DNA of 64,000 bases from Streptomyces sp. NBC_00377 (GTDB lineage: Bacteria > Actinomycetota > Actinomycetes > Streptomycetales > Streptomycetaceae): positions 6,758,001-6,822,000 of the forward strand of contig NZ_CP107958.1 of assembly GCF_036075115.1 (NCBI RefSeq). The letters run 5' to 3'. The notes under the pieces were generated by a model. That model made no database searches and was not told the origin of the DNA. It worked only from the letters and a program-made list of their open reading frames with translations. Made by a program: the position numbers and the translations under genes. Below, piece by piece: positions 16,080 through 24,862 of this stretch. Within the stretch, counting starts at the first letter, position 1; the number at the start of each line of letters is the position of its first letter.

Positions 16080-17510
16080 GTGATCGCCCTCTCCCTCGCC
16101 GAGATCGCAGCAGTCGTCGGCGGGCAGACGTACGACATACCGGATCCGTCCGCGGAAGTCACCGGACCGGTCGTCCGGGACTCCCGTGACGTGGTGCCCG
16201 GCAGCCTCTTCGTCGCCTTCGTCGGCGAACGCGTGGACGGCCACGACTACGCGGCCGCGGTCGTCGAGGCGGGGGCGGCGGCCGTACTGGCCTCGCGCCC
16301 CGTCGGCGTTCCCGCGATCGTCGTGGACGACGTCCAGACGGCGCTGGGCGCCCTCGCCCGGCACGTCGTGCACAAGCTCGGCACGACCCTCGTCGCGCTC
16401 ACCGGCTCGGCCGGCAAGACCAGTACCAAGGACCTCATCGCGCAGGTCCTCATGCGCAAGGCGCCCACCGTCTTCACACCGGGCTCGCTCAACAACGAGA
16501 TCGGGCTGCCGCTGACCGCCCTGTCCGCGACCGAGGAGACGAGGTTCCTCGTCCTCGAGATGGGCGCCCGCGGCATCGGCCACATCCGTTACCTCGCCGA
16601 TCTGACGCCCCCGAGGATCGGCCTCGTCCTCAACGTCGGCACCGCCCACATCGGCGAGTTCGGCGGCCGCGAACAGATCGCACAGGCAAAGGGCGAGCTC
16701 GTCGAGAGCCTGCCGCCGGCCGCTGGGGGCGGCGTCGCGATCCTCAACGCCGACGACCCGTTGGTACGGGCCATGGCCTCCCGTACGAAGGCGAAGGTGG
16801 TCTTTTTCGGAGAGTCCGGCGAAGCGGACGTTCGGGCCGAGAACGTGCGACTCACGGACAGCGGACAGCCCGCCTTCAGCCTTCACACACCCTCCGGGTG
16901 CAGCGATGTGACCATGCGCCTGTACGGTGAGCATCACGTGTCGAACGCGCTCGCAGCGGCCGCCGTCGCCCATGAGCTGGGCATGTCCGCGGAAGAGATC
17001 GCCACCGCGCTCTCCGAGGCGGGCTCCCTCTCCCGCTGGCGGATGGAGGTCACCGAGCGCCCGGACGGCGTGACGATCGTCAACGACGCCTACAACGCGA
17101 ACCCCGAGTCCATGCGAGCCGCTCTGCGCGCGCTCGCTGCAATGGGCAAAGCCTCACAGGCAAGGGGGGGCCGGACCTGGGCGGTGCTCGGCAAGATGGC
17201 CGAGCTCGGGGACGAGGCGCTCGCCGAGCACGACGCGGTCGGACGGCTCGCCGTCCGGCTCAATGTCGGCAAGCTCGTCGCGGTCGGGGGCAGGGAAGCC
17301 GCCTGGCTGCAACTGGGCGCATATAACGAGGGTTCGTGGGGTGAGGAGTCGGTGCACGTGTCCGACGCACAGGCGGCGGTCGACCTGTTGCGCAGCGAGT
17401 TGCGCCCGGGGGACGTCGTGCTCGTGAAGGCGTCCCGTTCGGTCGGCCTGGAGAGCGTCGCGCAGGCGCTGCTCGCGACCGGCGCCGAGGGTGAGGGCGT
17501 CGCCCGATGA
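16080..17510 (+). CDS. murF: MurF, UDP-MurNAc-tripeptide:D-Ala-D-Ala ligase
   Basis: A 476-residue Mur ligase starting IALSLAEIAAVVGGQTYD. The substrate domain (VVRDSRDVVPGSLFVAFVGERVDGHDYA) precedes the ATP loop ALTGSAGKTSTKDLIAQVL (about residues 105-123). The FTPGSLNNEIGLPLTAL and EMGARGIGHIRYL motifs are specific to MurF, and the C-terminal domain has NDAYNANPESMRAALRAL. It adds D-Ala-D-Ala to the tripeptide to complete the UDP-MurNAc-pentapeptide. GTG 16080 lies 4 nt after the murE stop with AGGGAT about 8 nt upstream. Its stop overlaps the mraY start by 4 nt. Confidence 0.95.
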   Translation: MIALSLAEIAAVVGGQTYDIPDPSAEVTGPVVRDSRDVVPGSLFVAFVGERVDGHDYAAAVVEAGAAAVLASRPVGVPAIVVDDVQTALGALARHVVHKLGTTLVALTGSAGKTSTKDLIAQVLMRKAPTVFTPGSLNNEIGLPLTALSATEETRFLVLEMGARGIGHIRYLADLTPPRIGLVLNVGTAHIGEFGGREQIAQAKGELVESLPPAAGGGVAILNADDPLVRAMASRTKAKVVFFGESGEADVRAENVRLTDSGQPAFSLHTPSGCSDVTMRLYGEHHVSNALAAAAVAHELGMSAEEIATALSEAGSLSRWRMEVTERPDGVTIVNDAYNANPESMRAALRALAAMGKASQARGGRTWAVLGKMAELGDEALAEHDAVGRLAVRLNVGKLVAVGGREAAWLQLGAYNEGSWGEESVHVSDAQAAVDLLRSELRPGDVVLVKASRSVGLESVAQALLATGAEGEGVAR

Positions 17511-18580
17511 TGAATCAGATCCTGTTCGCGGGTGTGATCGGCCTCTTCCTGACGCTGGTCGGCACGCCGCTGCTGATCAAGCTGCTGGCGCGCAAGGGCT
17601 ACGGCCAGTACATCCGCGACGACGGCCCGCGCGAGCACGCCAGCAAGCGCGGTACGCCGACCATGGGCGGCATCGCCTTCATCTTCGCGACGATCGCCGC
17701 GTACTTCCTGTCCAAGGTGATCACCGGCAAGCCGCCGACCTACACCGGTCTGCTGGTGCTGGGCCTGATGTGCGGCATGGGCCTGGTCGGCTTCCTCGAC
17801 GACTACATCAAGATCGTCAAGCGGCGTTCGCTGGGTCTGCGGGCCAAGGCGAAGATGGCCGGCCAGCTGATCGTCGGTATCTCTTTCGCGGTGCTCTCAC
17901 TCCAGTTCTCCGACTCGCGCGGCAACACCCCGGCCTCGACGAAGCTGTCGTTCATCACGGACTTCGGCTGGACGATCGGCCCCGTGCTGTTCGTCGTCTG
18001 GGCGCTGTTCATGATCCTCGCGATGTCCAACGGCGTGAACCTGACGGACGGTCTGGACGGCCTCGCCACCGGCGCCTCCGTCCTCGTCTTCGGCGCCTAC
18101 ACGTTCATCGGCGTCTGGCAGTTCCAGGAGTCCTGCGCCAACGGCGAGACCCTGACCAACCCCAGCGCCTGTTACGAGGTGCGCGATCCACTGGACCTCG
18201 CGGTCATCGCCTCCGCGCTGATGGGCGCCTGCCTGGGCTTCCTGTGGTGGAACACCTCGCCGGCCAAGATCTTCATGGGCGACACCGGCTCGCTGGCGCT
18301 CGGCGGTGTGCTCGCGGGTCTCGCGATCTGCTCCCGCACCGAGCTGCTGATCGCCCTCCTGGGCGGCCTGTTCGTGCTGATCACGATGTCCGTGGTCATC
18401 CAGGTCGGCTCCTTCAAGCTCACCGGCAAGCGCGTCTTCCGCATGGCGCCGCTCCAGCACCACTTCGAACTCAAGGGCTGGTCCGAAGTCCTTGTGGTGG
18501 TCCGCTTCTGGATCATCCAGGGCATCTGCGTGATCGTCGGACTTGGCCTCTTCTACGCGGGATGGGCAGCGGACAAGTGA
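17507..18580 (+). CDS. mraY: MraY, phospho-MurNAc-pentapeptide translocase
   Basis: A 357-residue polytopic membrane enzyme with about ten membrane segments. It shows the family motifs: D98-D99 in GFLDDYIKI, GVNLTDGLDGLATG (about residues 168-181), FMGDTGSLALGG (about 256-267) and the loop MAPLQHHFELKGW (about 312-324). It transfers phospho-MurNAc-pentapeptide to undecaprenyl phosphate, forming lipid I. ATG 17507 overlaps the murF stop by 4 nt, and the stop overlaps the murD GTG by 3 nt, so translation is coupled along murF-mraY-murD. Confidence 0.97.
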   Translation: MMNQILFAGVIGLFLTLVGTPLLIKLLARKGYGQYIRDDGPREHASKRGTPTMGGIAFIFATIAAYFLSKVITGKPPTYTGLLVLGLMCGMGLVGFLDDYIKIVKRRSLGLRAKAKMAGQLIVGISFAVLSLQFSDSRGNTPASTKLSFITDFGWTIGPVLFVVWALFMILAMSNGVNLTDGLDGLATGASVLVFGAYTFIGVWQFQESCANGETLTNPSACYEVRDPLDLAVIASALMGACLGFLWWNTSPAKIFMGDTGSLALGGVLAGLAICSRTELLIALLGGLFVLITMSVVIQVGSFKLTGKRVFRMAPLQHHFELKGWSEVLVVVRFWIIQGICVIVGLGLFYAGWAADK

Positions 18581-19989
18581 CCGACTGGCAGGGGAAGAAC
18601 GTCACCGTCGCCGGGCTCGGCGTCTCCGGGATCCCGGCGGCCAGGGTCCTGCACGGGCTCGGCGCGAAGGTCACCGTCGTCAACGACGGCGACGACGCAC
18701 GCGCGCGTGAGCAGGCCGCCGAGCTGGAGGCGCTGGGCGTCACCGTGCGCCTCGGTGACGGGGCGACCCTGCCCGAGGGCACCGAACTCATCGTCACCGC
18801 ACCCGGCTGGAAGCCCGACAAGCCGCTGTTCACAGCGGCCCACGAGGCCGGGGTGCCGATCTGGGGCGACGTCGAACTCGCCTGGCGGCTCAGGGAACTG
18901 GACGGCAGACGAGCCGCGCCCTGGCTGTGCGTGACCGGCACCAACGGCAAGACGACCACCACACAGATGCTGGCGTCGATCCTGAAGGCGGCCGGCCTGC
19001 GTACGGCGGCCGTCGGCAACATCGGCGTCTCCCTGCTGGACGCCGTCCTCGGCGAGGAGCACTACGACGTCCTCGCCGTGGAACTCTCCAGCTACCAGCT
19101 GCACTGGGCGCCCTCCCTGCGCGCCCACTCGGCCGCCGTCCTGAACCTCGCCCCCGACCACCTCGACTGGCACGGCTCCATGGAGGCGTACGCGAAGGAC
19201 AAGGGGCGCGTCTACGAGGGCAATCGGATCGCCTGCGTCTACAACGTGGCCGACAAGGCCACCGAGGACCTGGTGCGCGAGGCCGATGTCGAGGAGGGCT
19301 GCCGGGCCGTCGGCTTCACCCTCGGAGCTCCGGCGCCGTCCCAACTCGGCGTCGTGGACGGCATCCTGGTGGACCGCGCCTTCGTCGAGAACCGGCAGAC
19401 GAACGCGCAGGAGCTGGCCGAGGTCTCCGACGTCGACCCGCCGGCCCCGCACAACATCGCCAACGCCCTTGCGGCGGCGGGTCTCGCGCGCGCCTTCGGC
19501 GTCCCCGCCAAGGCCGTACGCGACGGCCTGCGGGCCTTCACCCCGGACGCCCATCGCATCGCCCACGTGGCGGACGTGGACGGCGTGGCGTACGTCGACG
19601 ACTCCAAGGCGACCAACACGCACGCCGCACAAGCCTCGTTGGCGGCCTACGAGTCGATCGTCTGGATCGCCGGCGGACTGGCCAAGGGCGCCACCTTCGA
19701 CGAGCTGGTCGCCAAGTCGGCGGAGCGGCTTCGTGGCGTCGTGCTCATCGGCGCCGATCGCGCCCTGATCCGTGAAGCCCTGGCGCGACACGCCCCGGAA
19801 GTACCCGTCGTCGACCTCGACCGGACGGACACTGGGGCGATGCTCGCGGCTGTCCAGGAGGCCCGGCGCCTCGCCGTCGAAGGCGACACGGTGCTCCTCG
19901 CCCCTGCCTGCGCCTCCATGGACATGTTCGTCAACTACAACCAGCGCGGTGACGTGTTCGCTCAGGCGGTTAGCGAACTCGGAGCCTGA
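18577..19989 (+). CDS. murD: MurD, UDP-MurNAc-L-alanine:D-glutamate ligase
   Basis: A 470-residue Mur ligase. The Rossmann-like N-terminal domain starts VTVAGLGVSGIPAARVL; the ATP loop is CVTGTNGKTTTTQMLASIL (about residues 119-137); ELSSYQLHW and LNLAPDHLDWHGS are the MurD ligase-domain motifs; DDSKATNTHAA and LLAPACASMDMFVNYNQRGDVF close the C-terminal domain. It adds D-Glu to UDP-MurNAc-L-Ala. GTG 18577 overlaps the mraY stop; an in-frame ATG at 18562 would add 5 residues and neither has a strong ribosome site. The 108 nt before ftsW hold no gene. Confidence 0.95.
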   Translation: MTDWQGKNVTVAGLGVSGIPAARVLHGLGAKVTVVNDGDDARAREQAAELEALGVTVRLGDGATLPEGTELIVTAPGWKPDKPLFTAAHEAGVPIWGDVELAWRLRELDGRRAAPWLCVTGTNGKTTTTQMLASILKAAGLRTAAVGNIGVSLLDAVLGEEHYDVLAVELSSYQLHWAPSLRAHSAAVLNLAPDHLDWHGSMEAYAKDKGRVYEGNRIACVYNVADKATEDLVREADVEEGCRAVGFTLGAPAPSQLGVVDGILVDRAFVENRQTNAQELAEVSDVDPPAPHNIANALAAAGLARAFGVPAKAVRDGLRAFTPDAHRIAHVADVDGVAYVDDSKATNTHAAQASLAAYESIVWIAGGLAKGATFDELVAKSAERLRGVVLIGADRALIREALARHAPEVPVVDLDRTDTGAMLAAVQEARRLAVEGDTVLLAPACASMDMFVNYNQRGDVFAQAVSELGA

Positions 19990-20097
19990 CCCGGCCGCCT
20001 GCCGGGCGACCTTGGGAGGGACGCGTGGGACCGTCACGGCCGACGTACGGCGCGGCAGCCGAGCACAACGCCGGCACCGCGCCCTGTGGAGCAGCAG

Positions 20098-21462
20098 ATG
20101 CCTGGTAGCCGTACCGGGCGTCCGCCCGTCCAGCGGACCGTCCGCAGACCCGCCGACGCCTCACGCCAGCGCCGCGACAACCCCGTACGACGGCTCTACA
20201 CGCGGGTGCACAAGGCCTGGGACCGGCCGCTGACCGCCTACTACCTGATCTTCGGCGGCAGCCTGCTGATCACCGTGCTGGGCCTCGTGATGGTCTACTC
20301 CGCCTCCCAGATCACCGCGCTCCAGATGTCGTTGCCGGGATCGTTCTTCTTCCGCAAACAGTTCCTGGCCGCCTCCATCGGGGCCGCGCTGCTGCTGGTC
20401 GCCTCCCGGATGCCGGTCAAACTGCACCGGGGGCTCGCCTATCCGATCCTCGCGGGCGCCGTCTTCACGATGGCGCTGGTGCAGGTGCCGGGCATAGGGA
20501 TGTCGGTCAACGGCAACCAGAACTGGATCTCGCTGGGCGGCTCCTTCCAGATCCAGCCCAGCGAGTTCGGCAAGCTCGCGCTGGTGCTGTGGAGCGCCGA
20601 TCTGCTCGCCCGCAAACAGGAGAAGAACCTGCTCGCGCAGTGGAAGCACATGCTGGTGCCGCTGGTGCCGGTCGCGTTCATGCTGCTCGGGCTGATCATG
20701 CTCGGCGGCGACATGGGCACGGCGATCATCCTCACGGCGATCCTGTTCGGGTTGCTGTGGCTGGCGGGGGCGCCCACCCGGCTCTTCGTCGGAGTGCTGT
20801 CGATCACCGCCACCCTCGGTGTGATCCTCATCAAGACCAGCCCCAACCGCATGGCCCGGCTCCAGTGCATCGGAGCGACCGATCCGGGACCGGGCGACGC
20901 CTGCTGGCAGGCCGTGCACGGGATCTACGCTCTGGCGTCCGGCGGGATCTTCGGCTCGGGGCTCGGCGCGAGTGTGGAGAAATGGGGTCAACTTCCCGAA
21001 GCGCACACCGACTTCATCTTCGCCGTCACCGGCGAGGAACTGGGTCTGGCGGGGACGCTGTCGGTACTCGCCCTGTTCGCGGCTCTAGGCTATGCGGGTA
21101 TCCGCGTGGCCGGACGCACGGAGGACCCCTTCGTCAGGTATGCCGCGGGAGGCGTGACCACCTGGATCACCGCTCAGGCGGTGATCAACATCGGTGCGGT
21201 GCTCGGCCTGCTGCCGATCGCCGGCGTCCCTCTCCCGCTGTTCTCCTACGGGGGTTCCGCCCTGCTGCCGACCATGTTCGCCATCGGGCTGCTGATCGCC
21301 TTCGCACGCGACGAGCCCGCTGCGCGAGCGGCGCTTGCGATGCGACACCCCCGCTTTGGTAGAAAGCGGGGGACCGGGGGCCCTGCGTTCGACCGGGGTC
21401 CCCGGAGATGGAACACGATGCGACGGCGTGCCTCGGCGGCGCGCTCGTCCGGAGAGCGGTGA
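20098..21462 (+). CDS. ftsW: FtsW, SEDS-family septal peptidoglycan polymerase
   Basis: A protein of about 454 residues with a basic, Arg-rich cytoplasmic N-terminus (about 50 residues), about ten membrane segments and a basic 50-residue C-terminal tail. SEDS hallmarks are NWISLGGSFQIQPSEFGKLALVLW, QLPEAHTDFIFAVTGEELGLAG and PLPLFSYGGSALLPTMFAIGLL. It polymerises glycan strands from lipid II, partnered with FtsI. ATG 20098 is preferred because GGAG lies 6 nt upstream; a GTG at 20086 would add 4 residues. It is followed 6 nt later by murG. Confidence 0.95.
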   Translation: MPGSRTGRPPVQRTVRRPADASRQRRDNPVRRLYTRVHKAWDRPLTAYYLIFGGSLLITVLGLVMVYSASQITALQMSLPGSFFFRKQFLAASIGAALLLVASRMPVKLHRGLAYPILAGAVFTMALVQVPGIGMSVNGNQNWISLGGSFQIQPSEFGKLALVLWSADLLARKQEKNLLAQWKHMLVPLVPVAFMLLGLIMLGGDMGTAIILTAILFGLLWLAGAPTRLFVGVLSITATLGVILIKTSPNRMARLQCIGATDPGPGDACWQAVHGIYALASGGIFGSGLGASVEKWGQLPEAHTDFIFAVTGEELGLAGTLSVLALFAALGYAGIRVAGRTEDPFVRYAAGGVTTWITAQAVINIGAVLGLLPIAGVPLPLFSYGGSALLPTMFAIGLLIAFARDEPAARAALAMRHPRFGRKRGTGGPAFDRGPRRWNTMRRRASAARSSGER

Positions 21463-21468
21463 ATTTCG

Positions 21469-22566
21469 GTGCATGTCGTACTCGCTGGTGGGGGGACCGC
21501 CGGCCACATCGAGCCCGCGCTTGCCCTCGCGGACGCCCTGCGCAGGCAGGACCCCACTGTGGGGATCACGGCCCTGGGCACGGAGCGCGGCCTGGAGACC
21601 ACGCTCGTTCCGCAGCGGGGCTACGACCTCGCGCTGATCCCCGCCGTACCGCTGCCGCGCAAGCCCACTCCTGAGCTGATCACCGTCCCGGGCCGGCTGC
21701 GCGGCACGATCAAGGCCGCCGAGCAGATCCTCGAGCGCACGAAGGCGGACGCCGTCGTCGGCTTCGGCGGTTACGTGGCCCTGCCCGGCTACCTGGCGGC
21801 CAAGCGCCTCGGCGTCCCGATCGTCGTCCACGAGGCGAACGCCCGCCCCGGTCTGGCCAACAAGATCGGCTCGCGGTACGCGGCCCGGGTCGCCGTTTCC
21901 ACGCCCGACAGCAAGCTCCGGGACGCCCGCTACATCGGCATCCCGCTGCGCCGCTCCATCGCCACCCTGGACCGCGCCGCCGCCCGCCCCGAGGCACGGC
22001 ACATGTTCGGCCTCGACCCCAACCTGCCGACCCTGCTGGTCTCCGGCGGTTCGCAGGGCGCCCGGCGCCTCAACGAGGTCGTCCAGCAGGTCGCGCCCTG
22101 GTTGCAGCAGGCCGGTATTCAGATCCTGCACGCGGTCGGCCCGAAGAACGAACTGCCGCACGTGCAGCAGATGCCGGGAATGCCCCCCTACATCCCGGTA
22201 CCGTACGTGGAGCGGATGGACCTCGCGTACGCCGCCGCCGACATGATGCTCTGCCGCGCGGGCGCGATGACCGTCGCCGAACTCTCGGCCGTGGGACTCC
22301 CGGCCGCCTATGTCCCGCTGCCCATCGGCAACGGCGAACAGCGGCTCAACGCCCAGCCGGTGGTCAAGGCGGGCGGCGGACTGCTGGTGGACGACGCGGA
22401 ACTGACCCCCGACTGGGTCAGGGAGACCGTTCTGCCCGTCCTCGCCGACCCGCACCGGCTGTACGAGATGTCCCGCGCGGCCAGCGAGTTCGGCCGCCGC
22501 GACGCCGACGACCTGCTCGTCGGCTTGGTGTACGAGGCGATCGCCGCCTCCCGTGCGCGCCGTTAG
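21469..22566 (+). CDS. murG: MurG, lipid II-forming GlcNAc transferase
   Basis: A 365-residue GT-B glycosyltransferase of family GT28. The N-terminal HVVLAGGGTAGHIEPALALADAL is the MurG G-loop, VVGFGGYVALPGYLAA and VVHEANARPGLANK are the acceptor-side loops, and LLVSGGSQGARRLNE with CRAGAMTVAELSAVGLPAAYVPLP form the UDP-GlcNAc site. It transfers GlcNAc to lipid I at the inner membrane face. The start is GTG 21469, 6 nt after ftsW. ftsQ begins 28 nt downstream. Confidence 0.97.
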   Translation: MHVVLAGGGTAGHIEPALALADALRRQDPTVGITALGTERGLETTLVPQRGYDLALIPAVPLPRKPTPELITVPGRLRGTIKAAEQILERTKADAVVGFGGYVALPGYLAAKRLGVPIVVHEANARPGLANKIGSRYAARVAVSTPDSKLRDARYIGIPLRRSIATLDRAAARPEARHMFGLDPNLPTLLVSGGSQGARRLNEVVQQVAPWLQQAGIQILHAVGPKNELPHVQQMPGMPPYIPVPYVERMDLAYAAADMMLCRAGAMTVAELSAVGLPAAYVPLPIGNGEQRLNAQPVVKAGGGLLVDDAELTPDWVRETVLPVLADPHRLYEMSRAASEFGRRDADDLLVGLVYEAIAASRARR

Positions 22567-22593
22567 GCACGAGGGACGAAAGGACAGGGGAGC

Positions 22594-23388
22594 GTGGCCG
22601 GATCCGCCACCGCCGAGCGCGGTGCACGCCAGCAGGAGTCGTCCGGCCCGCCCCTTCTCCGGCGGTTGGGGCCGCGCCGGCTTCGTATGATCATCATTCT
22701 CGCGCTGGCCGTCGTGCTCCTCGGCGCGGGCGCGGGCTGGGTGCTGTACGGCTCGCAGTGGCTGCGGGTGCAGCGGGTCTCCGTGACCGGCACGGACGTG
22801 CTGACCGTGCGGCAGGTGCGCGAGGCGGCCGCCGTGCCGGTCGGATCGCCCCTGGTCTCCGTCGACACGGACGCGATCGAGGCCCGGTTGCGCGCCGAAC
22901 TGCCCCGGATCGACTCGGTCGACGTGGTCCGTTCCTGGCCCCATGGGATCGGCCTGAAGGTGACGGAACGGACGCCGGTCCTGCTGGTGCGGAAAGGGTC
23001 GGCCTTCGTGGAAGTGGACGACGAAGGCGTCCGTTTCGCTACGGTTTCCGAGGCTCCGAAGGGGGTACCGCTGCTCGATATGGCCGTGTCCTCGTCGCGT
23101 TCGGCCGCGGCGAGCCTGCGCCGCTTCGGCGAGGCACGGCTGGTGCGCGAGGCCGTGGAGGCCGCGGGCTCCCTCCCGGCCGCCGTCACCCGGGCCACCC
23201 GGGTCGTCAAGGTCCGTTCCTACGACGACATCTCGCTGGAGCTGACCGGCGGACGCACGGTGGCTTGGGGAAGTGCCGAGAACGGCGCCGCGAAGGGCCG
23301 TACACTCACCGCTCTCATGAAAGCCGCCCCGGCTGCCCGACACTTCGATGTCAGTGCTCCCACCGCCCCGGCGTCAGCGGGGAGTTGA
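22594..23388 (+). CDS. ftsQ: FtsQ, divisome scaffold protein
   Basis: A 264-residue bitopic protein: Arg-rich cytoplasmic tail (about 1-31), one membrane segment (MIIILALAVVLLGAGAGWVLY, about 32-52), then the POTRA domain (LRVQRVSVTGTDVLTVRQVREAAAV through SVDVVRSWPHGIGLKVTERTPVLLV) and the FtsQ beta domain. It recruits and holds FtsL and FtsB. The GTG at 22594 has AGGGGA about 5 nt upstream. The gene is followed by a 277-nt gap with the ftsZ promoters, so ftsZ has its own control. Confidence 0.94.
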   Translation: MAGSATAERGARQQESSGPPLLRRLGPRRLRMIIILALAVVLLGAGAGWVLYGSQWLRVQRVSVTGTDVLTVRQVREAAAVPVGSPLVSVDTDAIEARLRAELPRIDSVDVVRSWPHGIGLKVTERTPVLLVRKGSAFVEVDDEGVRFATVSEAPKGVPLLDMAVSSSRSAAASLRRFGEARLVREAVEAAGSLPAAVTRATRVVKVRSYDDISLELTGGRTVAWGSAENGAAKGRTLTALMKAAPAARHFDVSAPTAPASAGS

Positions 23389-23665
23389 CGCGCATCCGCG
23401 CAGGCCAGCACCCTGGTTGGGCAGCGACATGGCTGATCACATAGGGTGAAAAGAAAAACGGGAGGTTCGGCGTGTTCGTTGAACGGGCGCCACTTGTCGA
23501 CTTAGTGTCCTGTTCAGAAGACTCCAAGGAACGGACACACTGGTAACCCTAAACTTCAGGGTTAGGGTTCGGGTCGGCGAAACGGACCGCCCCATTCGGC
23601 ATCAGTCGTCGGATCGCATCACCTGTGAGGCGACGACACGTAACTCGAGGCGAGAGGCCTTCGAC
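23389..23665 (+). promoter_or_regulatory. ftsZ upstream control region
   Basis: This gap has no gene. Candidate elements are TTGGGC (23417-23422) with TAGGGT (23442-23447) at 19 nt, and a TAAACT (23550-23555) that could serve as a -10. A 7-bp inverted repeat, TAACCCT (23544-23550) and AGGGTTA (23558-23564), overlaps this second candidate. GACAC, the core known for WhiA sites, occurs at 23534-23538 and 23635-23639. In streptomycetes ftsZ is known to have several promoters, including a sporulation-specific one under whi-gene and BldD control; assignment of individual elements here is inference. Confidence 0.6.
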
Positions 23666-24862
23666 GTGGCAGCACCGCAGAACTACCTCGCAGTCATCAA
23701 AGTCATCGGTGTCGGCGGCGGTGGTGTCAATGCCATCAACCGGATGATCGAGGTCGGTCTCAAGGGCGTCGAGTTCATCGCCATCAACACCGACGCGCAG
23801 GCGCTGTTGATGAGCGACGCCGACGTCAAGCTCGACGTCGGCCGTGAACTCACGCGCGGACTCGGCGCCGGCGCCAACCCGGCCGTGGGCCGCAAGGCCG
23901 CCGAGGACCACCGCGAGGAGATCGAGGAGGTCCTCAAGGGGGCCGACATGGTCTTCGTGACGGCCGGAGAGGGCGGCGGCACCGGCACCGGCGGCGCGCC
24001 CGTCGTGGCCAACATCGCGCGCAACCTCGGCGCCCTCACCATCGGCGTGGTCACCCGCCCCTTCACCTTCGAGGGCCGGCGCCGCGCCAACCAGGCGGAG
24101 GACGGCATCGCCGAACTCCGCGAAGAGGTCGACACCCTCATCGTCATCCCCAACGACCGGCTGCTGTCCATCTCGGACCGCCAGGTCTCGGTCCTCGACG
24201 CCTTCAAGTCGGCCGACCAGGTCCTGCTCTCCGGTGTCCAGGGCATCACCGACCTCATCACCACCCCCGGTCTGATCAACCTGGACTTCGCCGACGTCAA
24301 GTCGGTCATGTCCGAGGCCGGTTCGGCCCTCATGGGCATCGGTTCGGCCCGGGGCGACGACCGCGCGGTGGCCGCCGCCGAGATGGCGATCTCCTCGCCG
24401 CTCCTCGAGGCCTCCATCGACGGTGCCCGGGGCGTCCTGCTCTCCATCTCCGGCGGCTCCGACCTCGGCCTGTTCGAGATCAACGAGGCCGCCCAGCTGG
24501 TCAGCGAGGCCGCGCACCCCGAGGCCAACATCATCTTCGGCGCGGTCATCGACGACGCCCTGGGCGACGAAGTCCGGGTCACCGTCATCGCGGCGGGCTT
24601 CGACGGGGGGCAGCCCCCGGCCCGCCGGGAGACCGTCATGGGGTCGTCTTCGTCCACGGCCCGCCGCGACGAGCCCACCCCGGTACGGCAGTCCGAGAGC
24701 CGTCCGTCCTTCGGCTCGCTCGGCAGCGTGACCCCGAAGGAGGAGCCGGCGCCGGCCCCCGAGCCGGTGGCGGACCTCCCGTCCTCCCCGCCGGTGCCGC
24801 CGTCGCGGTCCTACTCGGACAGCGCCGCCGAGGAGCTGGACGTGCCGGACTTCCTGAAGTGA
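23666..24862 (+). CDS. ftsZ: FtsZ, tubulin-like cell division GTPase
   Basis: A 398-residue FtsZ. Conserved elements run in order: VIGVGGGGVNAINRMIE (residues 11-27), INTDAQAL (about 38-45), the tubulin signature GGGTGTGGAPVVA (about 103-115), T7 loop region NLDFADVKSVM and the C-terminal conserved peptide EELDVPDFLK. A Pro/Ser/Glu-rich linker (about 315-385) joins core and tail. It polymerises into the Z ring that drives sporulation septation and vegetative cross-walls. Start GTG 23666 follows CGAGAGG at about 8 nt. Its stop overlaps the next gene by 4 nt. Confidence 0.98.
   Translation: MAAPQNYLAVIKVIGVGGGGVNAINRMIEVGLKGVEFIAINTDAQALLMSDADVKLDVGRELTRGLGAGANPAVGRKAAEDHREEIEEVLKGADMVFVTAGEGGGTGTGGAPVVANIARNLGALTIGVVTRPFTFEGRRRANQAEDGIAELREEVDTLIVIPNDRLLSISDRQVSVLDAFKSADQVLLSGVQGITDLITTPGLINLDFADVKSVMSEAGSALMGIGSARGDDRAVAAAEMAISSPLLEASIDGARGVLLSISGGSDLGLFEINEAAQLVSEAAHPEANIIFGAVIDDALGDEVRVTVIAAGFDGGQPPARRETVMGSSSSTARRDEPTPVRQSESRPSFGSLGSVTPKEEPAPAPEPVADLPSSPPVPPSRSYSDSAAEELDVPDFLK

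Noticed and set aside
17491..19989. One frame that appears to fuse mraY-region sequence to murD
   Set aside because: The first part is out of frame with mraY. The real murD starts at 18577 with a 4-nt overlap, not a fusion or frameshift.
23544..23570. Telomere-like CCCTAA/TTAGGG sequence before ftsZ
   Set aside because: Only a short inverted repeat at an internal locus; Streptomyces telomeres are terminal and of different structure.
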